Source: Aricia agestis (taxonomy: Eukaryota; Arthropoda; Insecta; Lepidoptera; Lycaenidae). From it: DNA of 64,000 bases. The stretch covers positions 12,856,501-12,920,500 of the forward strand of contig NC_056417.1 in NCBI RefSeq assembly GCF_905147365.1, in the 5' to 3' direction. Positions 1 through 12,781 of this stretch are shown piece after piece (positions within the stretch are counted from its first letter, which is position 1; every line of letters starts with the position of its first letter). Both the position numbers and the translations under genes were made by a program. A model generated the notes under the pieces. The model worked only from the letters and a program-made list of their open reading frames with translations, was not told the origin of the DNA and did no database searches.

Positions 1-1
1 G

Positions 2-475
2 TCTTCAAGTATTCAAAAGACCACTTCGTCGGATACGATCACCTGCTACAACTGTCGAGGAACTGGGCACTATTCATCGAGATGCCCGAATGCTGCTGCT
101 GCAGGGAAGACCTCAACTGCGACCACTGGGAAGATTGCAGAGCGTCGCGTCGAGCTCTGCATGGTCAGCACCCCTAAAGGAACTCTTCATCACATGGCTG
201 AGTCGTTTTCAATTCGCTACGATTCTGGAGCCGAGTGCTCACTTATAAAAGAGTCAATATCGTCAAAATTTTAAGCTACGCGATTAAATAAGACTGTCAA
301 AATGACTGGGATTGGCCAAACAAGTGTTTATAGTATGTTACAAATTTTGGCAATGATTATGATTGACGATATTGTACTTGAAGTTCTCTTTTATGAACTC
401 CCTGCTGATTTATCGGATGAATATAAAGGTGAACAAAAGACTGACGAAGGAAACATTTATGAGTTTGTAACGTAA
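2..475 (+). pseudogene. LTR-retrotransposon gag-pol fragment (zinc knuckle plus aspartic protease)
   Basis: One reading frame from the window edge encodes a CCHC zinc knuckle (CYNCRGTGHYSSRC, C-x2-C-x4-H-x4-C, about residues 15-28) followed by a retropepsin-like active site (RYDSGAECSLI). The frame continues as protease-like sequence (KMTGIGQTSVYSML and on) to a TAA at 473-475. A single in-frame TAA at 272-274 breaks it, and no reverse transcriptase follows. Order and motifs fit the Gag end and protease of a Gypsy-like element. Its 5' part lies off the window. It is a dead fragment, not a host gene. Confidence 0.75.
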
Positions 476-1136
476 CTCCTTTAATTTTTCTGCCTATACT
501 GTAAAATTTGTTTTAAACCATTATCAGTACGCATTTCATATTTACTAGCATTGGTCAGTTTGTAGCCGTTAGTCGGCTTTGCCTTAGTGAGTGCGCGGTG
601 CGCAGCTGGCAATGCTAATTAACTCTATCACTGGTTAGGTTATCAAAAAACAAACTTACTACCTGGTTAAGGAGTACAATAATCGTGTCGCTGGTTAAGT
701 GGCAACGATACCGTCGCTGGTCAAGTGACGAAAACGGACACTATTATGTGACTGTAGCCAAAATTGGTCCATGATACAAATTTTATGTGAATTGTGATTA
801 ATTACTTCCTAATATTATGCCTTGTCCATCTATTAAATGAACGTTTCTTTCATAAAACAAAAATAATAAAAAAAATGTGTTTAGCTTTGACTAATAATAT
901 GGTCAGGCCTGGCCGAGATCTGAAAATGTACTTTGAAAATGTAATTTCTTTACAGATGAACCACACGAGGACGTGTGAAGCGCAGGACGGCCGTGTCGTC
1001 GTAATACAAAATCGTCGTTGCTCTGCCGCTTTCGAATTCGTTCTATGATATTTAGTGACATCTGTTGTCAATTCTAAGAACCTCTTTATAACAACAATGA
1101 AGTTTTTTTGACTACCCTCCATAACTGATTTGTTAA
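476..1136. other. No gene seen; short repeated motif
   Basis: No credible coding sequence. Four variants of CTGGTTAAG/CTGGTCAAG occur between about 628 and 735 and may be the 3' tail of the preceding retroelement. Confidence 0.4.
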
Positions 1137-1338
1137 AAACTTCACTTGGCTGAAAAAGCACAATTAATTAATTATAGCGAGTATTAAATCGACTTCCATC
1201 TTGAGTTTTGTGAACATTTGTTATAAGATAGTGTCATAATTGAAATACACAAGACTATAGTGATTAATTTGTGACTTTTATTTCGTGGCTAATAATCATG
1301 GACGAGGAGCATTCTCCGTTATATATAAGTATATATAT

Positions 1339-2022
<684 letters not shown>

Positions 2023-2714
2023 AATGTTCACAAAACTCAAGATGGAAGTCGATTTAATACTCGCTATAATTAATTAATTGTGCTTTTTCAGCCAAGTGAA
2101 GTTTATAAATGTGATATTATAAATATAATATTGTATTGTTTGTATGTAATTTAATAGTGGTCTTGTGATTAGGTCGTTAATTACGCTGGCCGATAGCCAG
2201 AAACTATATTACTATCACTTCCAATAATGGCATCGATTACATGAGATACAGCACATACTAAAGCCCAATATTTAGTTTGCAAAAATAATATTTCATCTCC
2301 ATATCGTCTGAATTATTAATTACAGTAGGCTGAATTATAATATTCAGATTTCTTATACTGTGGCAATACAACATTTGCCAGCGAATATATTTTGTAGTTA
2401 GTGACCGAAATTATGTCCTTGTGTGCGTGGGCCCTAATATTTTATTGCAGTATCATTACCGTGGTTCCGCGAACCGCTCTGGTATAATTACCGATTGGGC
2501 CGACATTAACTAAATTATACAAATTGTGATATCACAAACATCCTGTATTCCGATTAATTGCATAAGGAATGTCATCACTAGACTCCAAGCAGGAAGCTGC
2601 CGATTTGCATGCACTTCTACGGATTATTTAACAGATTTATTTGCTGTGCTACTAGCTGTTCCGTAAAAATAAATTGTGGCAGTGGTAAAACTAGGCCTTT
2701 ACATCAGTTGTGGA

Positions 2715-2967
2715 TAGGATTGCCAGGTGAGTCGCGAAAAAATACCGGACAAACCCAAAGTCCAAACGGGGGTTGTCTTGTACGGAAGGTCGCAAAAATA
2801 CTTAACGAAATAAAGGTAAGGTAGGAGCTTCTAAAAAATTAAAATCACCTTAAACTAGGTACCAGTAACACTGACTTTCCTCAAAATACCGGACATTGTT
2901 CTGTCCGGTATGACCGTTAATTTTTTACCGGACGAACCTCGAAAATACCGGACATCTGGCATCCCTA
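2715..2967. mobile_element. hAT-like non-autonomous element, 253 bp, with 8-bp target duplication
   Basis: Ends are TAGGATTGCCAGG and CTGGCATCCCTA (imperfect inverted repeats). GTTGTGGA flanks it directly on both sides (2707-2714 and 2968-2975), the 8-bp duplication expected of hAT transposition. Internally it repeats ACCGGACA-type motifs. Two relatives lie at 18179-18499 and 20806-21222. There is no coding capacity. Confidence 0.85.
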
Positions 2968-2996
2968 GTTGTGGATGATTTATACAGTACTACATG

Positions 2997-3205
2997 ACGC
3001 CCGCAACTCCGTTGCGCCATAACTCGTTTATCGCGCGGGAACCGTACATTTTTCCGGGATAAAAAGTATCCTATGTCCTTTCCCGGGACTCAAAGTATCA
3101 CCATGCCAAATTTCAGCAAAATCGGTTCAGCGGTTTGAGCATGAAGAGGTAACAGACAGACAGACAGACAGACACACTTTCGCATTTATAATATTAGTAA
3201 GGATT
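2997..3205 (+). mobile_element. SINE-like repeat
   Basis: Head 'GACGCCCGCAACTCCGTTGC', middle 'CAAAATCGGTTCAGCGGTTT', an ACAG microsatellite, and tail 'TTTATAATATTAGTAAGGAT'. Same family type as 9930 and 45290. Confidence 0.65.
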
Positions 3206-3227
3206 TTTCAGAGCGAAGTAACAACTC

Positions 3228-3530
3228 CTCAAATACTGTAGTGCCTGGGACAAGATTTTTAAAAGTCCGTATGGTTGCCCAAGCGCATACGGCATTCTCG
3301 CCTATGTCGGCATCATAGTCGGCCTAGTCCAGAGGAAAGAACTAGTCAATACGTCTGGGACCAACTATGTGCGGGTTTCCTCACGATGTTTTCCTCCGCC
3401 GTACGAGCGTCCGTATTATGTACTTGAGATCAGAAATGTCTCATAGGTACACGCCTCCACCCGGGTTCGAACCTGCACCCTCTTGGAGTGCGAACCGAAG
3501 GTCTGCCCATTAGGCCACGGACGCGCTTGT
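3228..3530 (-). mobile_element. tRNA-derived SINE
   Basis: On the - strand a tRNA-like head (about 3526-3455) carries A-box-like TGGCCTAATGGGCAGA and B-box-like GGTTCGAACCC, spaced as in an internal Pol III promoter. An unrelated body follows. Not a functional tRNA gene: no acceptor stem closes. Confidence 0.75.
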
Positions 3531-3989
3531 GGCATTAAAACGCATGTGTTAATTCAGGATGTCAGCTAACTTCATACCAAAATTGCTCCAGCCATTTAGA
3601 CGTAAAGAAGTAACAAACATACACACTAGCAAACCTTCGTTATGACTTATGACTATAGGGCTACTGCTACAAATACTGTTTTGGTGTCCGTCCGGACAAG
3701 AATCGGTAATATACATACTCTACTGCATTATGTATATTGTAACTATGCATAGCCTTTACTGATTGTAGAGTTAATTTGCTGCTAAGGTAACTGCTGAAGA
3801 CTGCTAGGAAACAGGACACGCATTGGAATTTCTTCTGTTAATCGCAAAAAATACTCTCATTTTTTAGCATAGGTATACGTATACCTATCTTTAATTACTT
3901 AGTTATTATATTATACTTACCTTTAATTGCTTATTATACTTACCTTTAATTACTTAGTTATTTCCTACTTGGTAAGAATGGTTTTTAAT

Positions 3990-4640
3990 TTAATTAACGA
4001 CTTCCAAAAACGAGGAGGTTATACGTTCGGCTGTGGATGTTTTTTTTTTATGTATGTTCAACGATTACTCCGCCGTCTGTAAACAGATTTTCAAATTTTT
4101 TGTTTTGTTGTATAGGGTATTACTCCAATTTGGTACCATGTTCAGAAAAGTGGTGACCTGATGATGGGATCCATGAGTAATCGAGGGAACTCCTCAAAAT
4201 TCAAATGGAAACATATAGTGATTTCAATTTTTTAAGAACCTACCAAGAAGCTACCCAAAAGCAAGATTTTGCAATAAGATATACCGATGGTTCCGAAGGT
4301 GCTAAGAGAACTCCGGATTTACGGAACTGTAAAATTAGCAGCGCTGAAAGACGAAAATTTTTTTTCACTTTTGTATGGGCAAGGGCCCGAGCGTCACGAG
4401 TTTCCCCATACAAAAGTGAAAAAAAATGTTGGTCTTTCAGCGCTGCTACTTTCACAGTGAACTCTCTACAAGGAACACGTACACACCCTAAAGAATTATC
4501 ACTTATTATTGTTACACCCTGTAAATACAAGTTTGGGGGTTTCGGAGTTGGTTTAAGAACTGAAAGCATATGCTACTATGCAAGTTACATTCATCATCAT
4601 CATTATCACTACCACCAGTCACCACACCATGAATTATCTA
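3990..4640 (+). repeat. Interspersed repeat (family A) interrupted by a palindromic MITE
   Basis: Starts at 'ACGACTTCCAAAAACGAGG' and shares sequence with the inverted copy at 37640-38065, for example the CATATGCTTTC and 'GATTACTCCGCC' regions. The copy at 37640 lacks the insert at about 4328-4521. The following 4641-5050 shows nothing recognisable. Confidence 0.65.
4328..4521. mobile_element. Palindromic TA-flanked MITE, 5' truncated
   Basis: A hairpin built on GCAGCGCTGAAAGA / TCTTTCAGCGCTGC with CTTTTGTATGGG / CCCATACAAAAG around a short loop. The right end reads GTTACACCCTG followed by TA. Full copy at 17579-17835, another at 44656-45218. The outer left arm is missing here. Confidence 0.7.
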
Positions 4641-5051
4641 TTTATAACCCTTATTATTGGACTTTTAATCGTCTTTAAGAACGAAACCCGAATTTGTCGA
4701 ACGATTTACAAAATTATAATGTTATTTCAATGTAAATGATTCGATCTTGGTGTTTAGGTTACTAAGTTAGCAATTTGATCATAAGATCTATAAGGTATTC
4801 CCCTAAAATGTATAAGGACGATTATAGTTATATTAGAGCATAATATTATATTATGTTGAGCTGATGAGTTTCCATGAATCTAATGATAGAAACAAATTCA
4901 CTGAACAGTACTTTAGAGCCTTTAAAGACAGGCGTATGAATATTAATTTATTCATTGATTAAGAGCGAGCTATCGGATCCAAAGTCACTAAGTATAACAC
5001 ATTAGTCTACAAAAAATAGCTTATTAAATATTATGGCTAAAAAGAGTGAAA

Positions 5052-5450
5052 TTATTATTTTTAACAAAAAATTAAAACCGACTTCCAGGCTAAAAACAAT
5101 AATAATTTATACTTAATGAACAAAAAAGTGTTAAATAACTTACTCTTTAATGTGCCTTATGCTTATCTCTCCTAAGCCTCAACTATTTCTATGTTCACAA
5201 TCTTCATTATTTTGAAGTCGGTACCAGTCTTAAATATTAAAAATATTTTGTCATAGAACTCAGCATTCTTAGCTGGTACCGTCTTCAAAATAATGAAGAT
5301 TGTGGAGATATAAATAGTTGAGGTTTAGGAGAGTTATGCATAAGGCACATTAAAGAGTAAGAATTATTTAACACTTTTTTGTTCATTATAAATTATTACT
5401 GTTTTTAGCCTGGAAGTCGGTTTTAATTTTTTGTTAAAAATAATAATTTG
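5052..5450. mobile_element. Fold-back element, arms about 180 bp
   Basis: Left arm (from TTAACAAAAAATTAAAACCG) and right arm (ending CGGTTTTAATTTTTTGTTAA) are near-perfect reverse complements around a ~40-bp centre at about 5230-5266. No coding capacity. Confidence 0.8.
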
Positions 5451-5492
5451 TATCCAAGCATGTAGAGATGACAAAATTAATTCGTCTAAACT

Positions 5493-5641
5493 CTTAGGGC
5501 CTATTTCACCACTTCCTGATAAAGAGGGTACGGATAGGCTATCCTCAACTTTTTTGACAGATTCTCCATACTTCATCTGTCAAGTTGAGCGGTGGATAGC
5601 CTATTCGGCACTTATCAGGAAGTGGTGAAACACCGGCCCTT
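5493..5641. mobile_element. Palindromic MITE
   Basis: Ends AGGGCCTATTTCACCACTTC and GAAGTGGTGAAACACCGGCC pair; inner GATAGGCTATCC / GGATAGCCTATC also pair. About 149 bp. Confidence 0.75.
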
Positions 5642-5711
5642 GATGTTGCAAATTTAACCTTTAGCATACTGCATACCTATAGTACCGCAAGTCAGCAACA
5701 GTACACTGTAC

Positions 5712-5863
5712 AGGGCCTCTATCATGAGCTCTTAAATCCATTCTTTTTACGTCCTTATCTGACTGTATAAGGACGTAAAGTGAATGGATTTAAGAGCTCA
5801 TAATAGGGCCCCTGCCCGTACAAATCCTACAGATACTGAGCTGAGCCATTTGTACGGGTAATA
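5712..5863. repeat. Two adjacent hairpins
   Basis: 5712-5812 folds (GAGCTCTTAAATCCATTC with GAATGGATTTAAGAGCTC, AAGGACGT core). 5813-5863 folds separately (CCCGTACAAAT / ATTTGTACGGG). Confidence 0.8.
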
Positions 5864-5984
5864 TTATCATTATTGTTTTTACTTAGATGAAAATTATCAG
5901 AAACGGAGTATATGTAATGCCTAGTCACTGGAACTACAATAGCTTCAATACAATGTCCAGATGTTTCCGAGTAGCCGCCGTTTA

Positions 5985-8900
5985 ATTACTATTCGCGGTA
6001 AGGAGCGGCCCGTCTGAACGTAATAACTGCATTCACAGCCATTCTACCTCTCACATCACCCTTATCAGCAAGTCATAAGGACCATATCGTGGTAATCCGA
6101 GGTAATAAGAGGACGGGCTATAATTACTAATTACGTTCGCTGAAACACGTTACAGTTACGAACCGCGGAATGATAATACAGATTCATTACTCATTAGGCC
6201 GCCGCAAACATCAAAGTATTTAGTTATTTACATAACATTCATCAAATTTTTGTGAAAACCATTTAAAAATAGACTTAAACCGACACACTCATAAGATTTT
6301 AATGACTAAAAAGTACGCAACTTTAATCTAATTAAGAATTTGAAGACAGTAGTTAATTGGCTTATTCCTATTCATAAAAAAATCCATCTATCCATTATCA
6401 TCTCTGGTTTCTAAGAAATCAAATACATAAATATACTTATAAGAAACTTCCATAAGAAACTAGTCCATTTTGGATAAAATAGAATAAGTACCTAGACACC
6501 ACAGATATCAGAAACAAATATGTCTATGCTAGACACCCTCAAAGTCTCACACCCTCAAATACTTAAAAAAAGTTTAAGAGCCATCGCAAACAGGGCGACG
6601 CGTCTGGCAGTGGAAGCAACTGTCAAAAATGTCCGGCACTGGAAGACGAGATTCCTCCACTCAGTGCCGTAAATAGGGCGGTGCCACCGGTGCCCATAGG
6701 CCTGGAGATACTGACACAAAATTCTTGGTCATTTATACCAGTATGGCGGTTTTACAGGGGTATAATTACGTAAAGGCAAAAAGAAAAATGATGGTCATAG
6801 CGTTCGCACTGGCAGCCCAAACGCGTGGGCGTTAATCGAACGTGTCGGATAAATAACGAGTGTCGAACGATTTGTTCCACAAAAATGCTTATATTTTCAG
6901 ATAGTCGAAAAAAAATAAGTACAGCATACTAGTCCCGAACTCCCTACATGTTTTGTAGACTTGTGTTAAGTGCTTCCCCCTGAAGAAGAAACAGACAACA
7001 GTCTTCGCCATTGTGTACCTACAACTTTAGTACCGAACAAAAAATAAACTTACGACTACGTAGTACTTATTACCTAGTCAGTGCTTACGACCTAAAATTC
7101 TGAATTCACAAAGGACCCTCTGGGAGTTGGGATCACTCACGGGCCACGGCTCACCACATATAATTTTGTGCCATGACGTCGTCCTTCTCCCTATTATACA
7201 CTTCGATCACTCTGTTCTATTCGCGCGTCAAGCGTGAGTGAGAAAAAAGGCGATCGAAGTGATATTCGAGACAAAAGAATATAGACCCTACCTATGACGT
7301 AGTCGGCCCAAATCGGCGCACTATCTACGTGTCAACGACTCGTCCTCGGTATAAGGTAAGATATAATAACTTTACATGATAATGACTGCCTTCTAAGTAT
7401 TTAAATCATTCTGGGAACGCGATAGTGAACCGTAATGAGCCGAGTTCACATGAAATCATTATCGGTAGCGCGAATTTGTTGTAATTGAAAAAGGTAAATA
7501 AACTTTTTATGCAATGAAGGTTATTGTGTAATACACTTTATCTTGTTTAAATATAGAACGTTTGTACAGGGTGAATGTTTATTTCATAATAATCTACATT
7601 TTCGTAAGTCGTAGCCAATCTCGTGCAAGGAATTTTTCGGGCGTGCATGTTTAATATTACATTAAACATGTGCCCGAAAAATTCCTACCCATATAATATA
7701 CTAAACTATATAAGTACTAACCTATTTAGTATTACTATTCGCGGTAAGGAGCGGCCCGTCTGAACGTAATAACTGCATTCACAGCCATTCTACCTCTCAC
7801 ATCACCCTTATCAGCAAGTCATAAGGACCATATCGTGGTAATCCGAGGTAATAAGAGGACGGGCTATAATTACTAATTACGTTCGCTGAAACACGTTACA
7901 GTTACGAACCGCGGAATGATAATACAGATTCATTACTCATTAGGCCGCCGCAAACATCAAAGTATTTAGTTATTTACATAACATTCATCAAATTTTTGTG
8001 AAAACCATTTAAAAATAGACTTAAACCGACACACTCATAAGATTTTAATGACTAAAAAGTACGCAACTTTAATCTAATTAAGAATTTGAAGACAGTAGTT
8101 AATTGGCTTATTCCTATTCATAAAAAAATCCATCTATCCATTATCATCTCTGGTTTCTAAGAAATCAAATACATAAATATACTTATAAGAAACTTCCATA
8201 AGAAACTAGTCCATTTTGGATAAAATAGAATAAGTACCTAGACACCACAGATATCAGAAACAAATATGTCTATGCTAGACACCCTCAAAGTCTCACACCC
8301 TCAAATACTTAAAAAAAGTTTAAGAGCCATCGCAAACAGGGCGACGCGTCTGGCAGTGGAAGCAACTGTCAAAAATGTCCGGCACTGGAAGACGAGATTC
8401 CTCCACTCAGTGCCGTAAATAGGGCGGTGCCACCGGTGCCCATAGGCCTGGAGATACTGACACAAAATTCTTGGTCATTTATACCAGTATGGCGGTTTTA
8501 CAGGGGTATAATTACGTAAAGGCAAAAAGAAAAATGATGGTCATAGCGTTCGCACTGGCAGCCCAAACGCGTGGGCGTTAATCGAACGTGTCGGATAAAT
8601 AACGAGTGTCGAACGATTTGTTCCACAAAAATGCTTATATTTTCAGATAGTCGAAAAAAAATAAGTACAGCATACTAGTCCCGAACTCCCTACATGTTTT
8701 GTAGACTTGTGTTAAGTGCTTCCCCCTGAAGAAGAAACAGACAACAGTCTTCGCCATTGTGTACCTACAACTTTAGTACCGAACAAAAAATAAACTTACG
8801 ACTACGTAGTACTTATTACCTAGTCAGTGCTTACGACCTAAAATTCTGAATTCACAAAGGACCCTCTGGGAGTTGGGATCACTCACGGGCCACGGCTCAC

Positions 8901-9476
8901 CACATATAATTTTGTGCCATGACGTCGTCCTTCTCCTTATTATACACTTCGATCACTCTGTTCTATTCGCGCGTCAAGCGTGAGTGAGAAAAAAGGCGAT
9001 CGAAGTGATATTCGAGACAAAAGAATATAGACCCTACCTATGACGTAGTCGGCCCAAATCGGCGCACTATCTACGTGTCAACGACTCGTCCTCGGTATAA
9101 GGTAAGATATAATAACTTTACATGATAATGACTGCCTTCTAAGTATTTAAATCATTCTGGGAACGCGATAGTGAACCGTAATGAGCCGAGTTCACATGAA
9201 ATCATTATCGGTAGCGCGAATTTGTTGTAATTGAAAAAGGTAAATAAACTTTTTATGCAATGAAGGTTATTGTGTAATACACTTTATCTTGTTTAAATAT
9301 AGAACGTTTGTACAGGGTGAATGTTTATTTCATAATAATCTACATTTTCGTAAGTCGTAGCCAATCTCGTGCAAGGAATTTTTCGGGCGTGCATGTTTAA
9401 TATTACATTAAACATGTGCCCGAAAAATTCCTACCCATATAATATACTAAACTATATAAGTACTAACCTATTTAGT
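5985..9476 (+). repeat. Tandem duplication, two copies of 1,746 bp
   Basis: Copy 1 is 5985-7730 and copy 2 is 7731-9476. Reading both through, I found one difference (C at 7191, T at 8937). The junction shares ATT. Each copy contains a strong hairpin (7628-7686 and 9374-9432, AGGAATTTTTCGGGC arms) and a CACTTCGATC / GATCGAAGTG pair. No gene is seen in either. It may be a recent duplication or an assembly error. Confidence 0.95.
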
Positions 9477-9679
9477 ATTCAACAAAAATGTCTACTTAAA
9501 ACTAACAAGTTTATTAGGTATATTTAATTTTCACTTTTCCTGAGCGTGTAGTTCAAAAGCGGATGAGAATTAGGAAAAACTGTATAGAATCTAAATTATA
9601 GAGAATTTGATAAGCTTTGATTTAATCATAGAATACTTTTTGCTACAACGCATCGTTTTTTAGTTATTGGCGAAAACCA

Positions 9680-9800
9680 AAAATTGAGACCTTTCTCGCT
9701 CCCCCATCCCTCAGGCTCACCTCCTAGACTTTTAGTATGTTTTGTCCCTAACCACCCTGAAAAAGTTCCTGCAGAAATCGCTTAGGCTTCCGCTCACGCA
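9680..9800 (-). repeat. Interspersed repeat fragment (family B)
   Basis: Reverse complement matches 21985-22075: both hold 'CGATTTCTGC', 'AAAACATACT' and 'TAGGAGGTGAGCC'. Family unknown. Flanking 9477-9679 shows nothing else. Confidence 0.55.
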
Positions 9801-9929
9801 TTCTACACCTACTTAGTTGACTGAGCTAATTATATTTCGTTTACTGTCTACACTACACCTCTATAGTACTGGAACCGGAACTAATTGATTTTCCTCGAAA
9901 AAACTTCGATAAGTATTGTTATTTATGAA

Positions 9930-10122
9930 CTAGCTGTTGCCCGCGACTTCGTCCGCGTCAACATAGTATAATAATTAATAACAAAGATGGGATAGTCCGC
10001 TAATAAATATGAAAAAAGTAAAATATAACCTCCTCCTTTTTGGAACTCGGTTAAAAAGTAGCCTAAGTTACACCTTACTACATCAGCTATCTACCAAAAA
10101 ATGTCCTGGCAAAATAGCTGCA
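9930..10122 (+). mobile_element. SINE-like repeat
   Basis: Begins 'CTAGCTGTTGCCCGCGACTT' and runs 'CGTCCGCGTC', a common lepidopteran repeat head. The next repeat (10123) adjoins its tail. Confidence 0.65.
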
Positions 10123-10395
10123 GCCGTTTTTTTTTTAATGAAATAAGTGGGCAAACGAGCAAACGGGTCACCTGATGGAAAGCAACTTCCGTCGCCCATG
10201 AACACTCGCAGCATCAGAAGAGCTGCAAGTGCGTTGCCGGCCTTTTAAGAGGGAATAGGGTAATAGCGGAGGGTAGGGAAGGGAAGGGAAGGAATAGTTG
10301 AGGGTAGGGAAGGGAATAGGGTAGGGGTTAGGGGATTGGGCCTCCGGTAAACTTTAACTCCGGTTTCAGAGATTAGCCGGAACAAACAGACAGAC
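10123..10395 (+). repeat. Lepidopteran interspersed repeat (family C)
   Basis: Contains 'CAAACGGGTCACCTGATGG', 'GCAGCATCAGAAGAGCTGC' and a GGGAAGGGAA-rich low-complexity tract, then 'GGGATTGGGCCTCCGGTAAA'. Copies at 38990-39325 (+) and 20640-21432 (-). Confidence 0.75.
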
Positions 10396-10689
10396 AGACA
10401 GACATACAGACAAAAATTGTAAAAAAATTGTTTTGGTGTACCCATGTAGCGTATATAGATTCATATGCATGTAGTAAAAAACGGTTCTTTCAATATTACA
10501 AACAGACACTCCAATTTTATTTATATGTATAGATGTATAGATTATGAGAAGCGACACGTACTGTAATGTTCTAATTGTCGTATTCAATTTGTAATGTGCG
10601 CAGCTGTCAGCTACCGTGAACCACTTCCGTTGCGGGTTCAGTGAAGTGTGATCACTAGAAGCTAACCCCCTTACTAATAAAAACAGGCC

Positions 10690-11225
10690 AAGTCCGCAGT
10701 AGCGGATAAAAAGGGGCGCCGAACGCTATCAAAAGGGGCTGGTAGTCCTAAAACCGGCACTGCAAGTTTGAGTCGAACTCGCGCACGAAGGGTAGGTACC
10801 ATTTACGAGTTACGAGAGACAGACAGACACCGATTTATTATTAGGTTAGGGTCCCGTTTTCACCCTTCGTTCGCCTACGGGGTATGGAACATTGAAAAGA
10901 TCCTCATTGTGTAATGTCAATAATGTGTATGGAGTCCATACACAATGAGGCTGCCCAAGTGTCCATGCTATGGACAGCCGTAGCTATACAATGTTTTGTC
11001 CTTGTCTGTCAAGCAAGATCATACAGAGAAAACATTGTTACTTGTCCAACTATAACGTGTACAGACAGTACATAATATACTGTATGCACTGAAAGTAGCA
11101 GCGATGAAAGAGCATTTTTAGGGTTCCGTAGTCAACAAGGAACCCTTATAGTTTCGGTCTGTCCGTCTGTCTGTCTGTCTGTCCGCGGTTTTGCTCAGAG
11201 ACTATAAGACCTACAAAGCCGTAAT
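10690..11225 (+). repeat. Fragments of a common lepidopteran repeat (family D) and a short palindrome
   Basis: Pieces such as 'GGGTCCCGTTTTCACCCTTC' (about 10850) and 'AGGGTTCCGTAGTCAACAAG' (about 11120) belong to the family seen better at 25555, 35590, 50925 and 51630. Between them GTGTATGGAGTCCATACAC (about 10925) is palindromic. Confidence 0.55.
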
Positions 11226-11281
11226 TTGACATGAATGCACATATATTAATGATGCCGACAAAATGGTACTTACATGAAATC

Positions 11282-12715
11282 TTAAAAAAATATATTTTTA
11301 ATGGTACCTTCCCTACACATCTTTTTGATATTTTTAATAGTTTCTAATTCGTCTATTGGTGGTATATAGATACCTTGATTGATTATTTTGCTATGTAAAG
11401 AGGTGTTACTTACATGAGGTGAGACAGATATGCCACTTTTCTCTGCATACAATGTTTTGTAGTATTCCGTTGCATTATTTATCACGTCGTCTCTGGTTCT
11501 TGTCTCATTTTTTGTGGTGCTTAGGTTTTGAATCCAGTTTTTATGTGTTGTCAGCTGTTTGTAGGCTTTTTTGGAGCTTCTATATTTCTGCAGGTTGTCT
11601 TCTATTATCTTATTTCTGTAGTTCTGGTAATCTGATCTGATTGCTTTGCTTGTTGTTTTAAAGATATTTCTTAATTCCTTTTTAATTTCTTTTGTTTTGT
11701 GTTTCGTTTTTATTAGCTCCGTTCGTTTTAACAGCATGTCCCTGGTGCTTTTACTTATAATTTTTTCAGCTCTGTCTATTTTAGAATTAAGTGCTCTTGA
11801 TGGCATACTCTTATTAATGGCGCTTTCCAGTTTGTTGTAAAGCGTCTGAACGTCACAGACGTCGTCTTGGAGACTCACTTTTTGTACATTATGTTCTAAG
11901 TTTTTCAAGTAGCAATTGATATCTTCTGTTGATTTTATTGGCTTAGGTTGCGATTCAAAAGTTTTTCTGGGCTTCTTCCGTTTTCCTAGAATGATCTGGT
12001 CTGATCTAAATCCTAAGCCGTGGAGAACTTCGATATTGCTTATTTTTTTGGGTTCATTTGATAAAATGTAATCTACTTAATTTTTTATTTTTCCGTCTGG
12101 GGAGATAAACGTCCATTTACGATTTTTTCTCGTTTTAAAGAAGGTGTTCATTATCGATAGGTTGTTCTCTAAGGCATATTGCACTAACTTTTCACCCCTT
12201 TCGCTTCGAGTTCCGTAACCAAATTTTCCCATTAAGTACTAAATTGTCATCTATGTTTGTTTGTCCTATCTGAGCGTTAAAATCTCCTATAAGAAGGACG
12301 TGTGTTCCAGCTAGATGAAAAGCTTTTTCCAAGGTTTTATAAAATAAAGTGATTGCTTCTTCTGATGACTTTTCCGTGGGAGCGTACACCTGTATTATTG
12401 ATAAACTTTCTTGTTCGAATTTCATTTGCAATACAGCCACCCGCTCTGAAAGACCTGTGAAGTTTATTATGTTTCTTTTATATTTGTTCTTGATAAGAAA
12501 GCCTACTTCGTGCAGCCCAGGTGTTTCTCCTCTGAAGCAGAAGATATGTTTTCATGTTCTTCAATATTGCATCCCATTTTTCGGACTTCCGCTAAAACGA
12601 GTATGTCTATTTTTATGTTTTGTAGTGAGTAAATTAATTCTATGTATCTTATCTCTGACCCTAATGATCTAACATTTAATGTGCCAATTTTTAGAATTTC
12701 GTTTTGTGTTTTTAC
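11282..12715 (-). pseudogene. Non-LTR retrotransposon fragment: endonuclease domain and linker
   Basis: On the - strand the pieces read as an apurinic-type (EEP) endonuclease: TLNVRSL at about 12675, DILVLAEVR, then after a frameshift IQVYAPT, and LIGDFNAQIG at about 12290. A TAA interrupts VDYIL near 12075. A 208-codon open stretch (11908-11282) follows with the Lys-rich linker that precedes the reverse transcriptase in such elements. Then the sequence stops before any RT motif. It resembles RTE/CR1-type LINE proteins of Lepidoptera. It is dead: frameshift, nonsense and loss of the 3' half. Confidence 0.75.
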
Positions 12716-12734
12716 TGTAGCTAGAGGGGTACTA

Positions 12735-12781
12735 CAGTGCAGATAAATAGATATCTATTTATCTACACTGTGGTAGTACGT
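12735..12781. repeat. Hairpin next to LINE end
   Basis: ACTACAGTG..CACTGTGGTAGT around GATAAATAGATATCTATTTATC. A likely small fold-back remnant. Confidence 0.7.

Noticed and set aside
4205..4678. 157-codon ORF
   Set aside because: Spans the palindromic MITE and a CAT microsatellite in family A; no conserved domain.
12349..12672. 107-codon + strand ORF
   Set aside because: Antisense shadow of the LINE endonuclease region.
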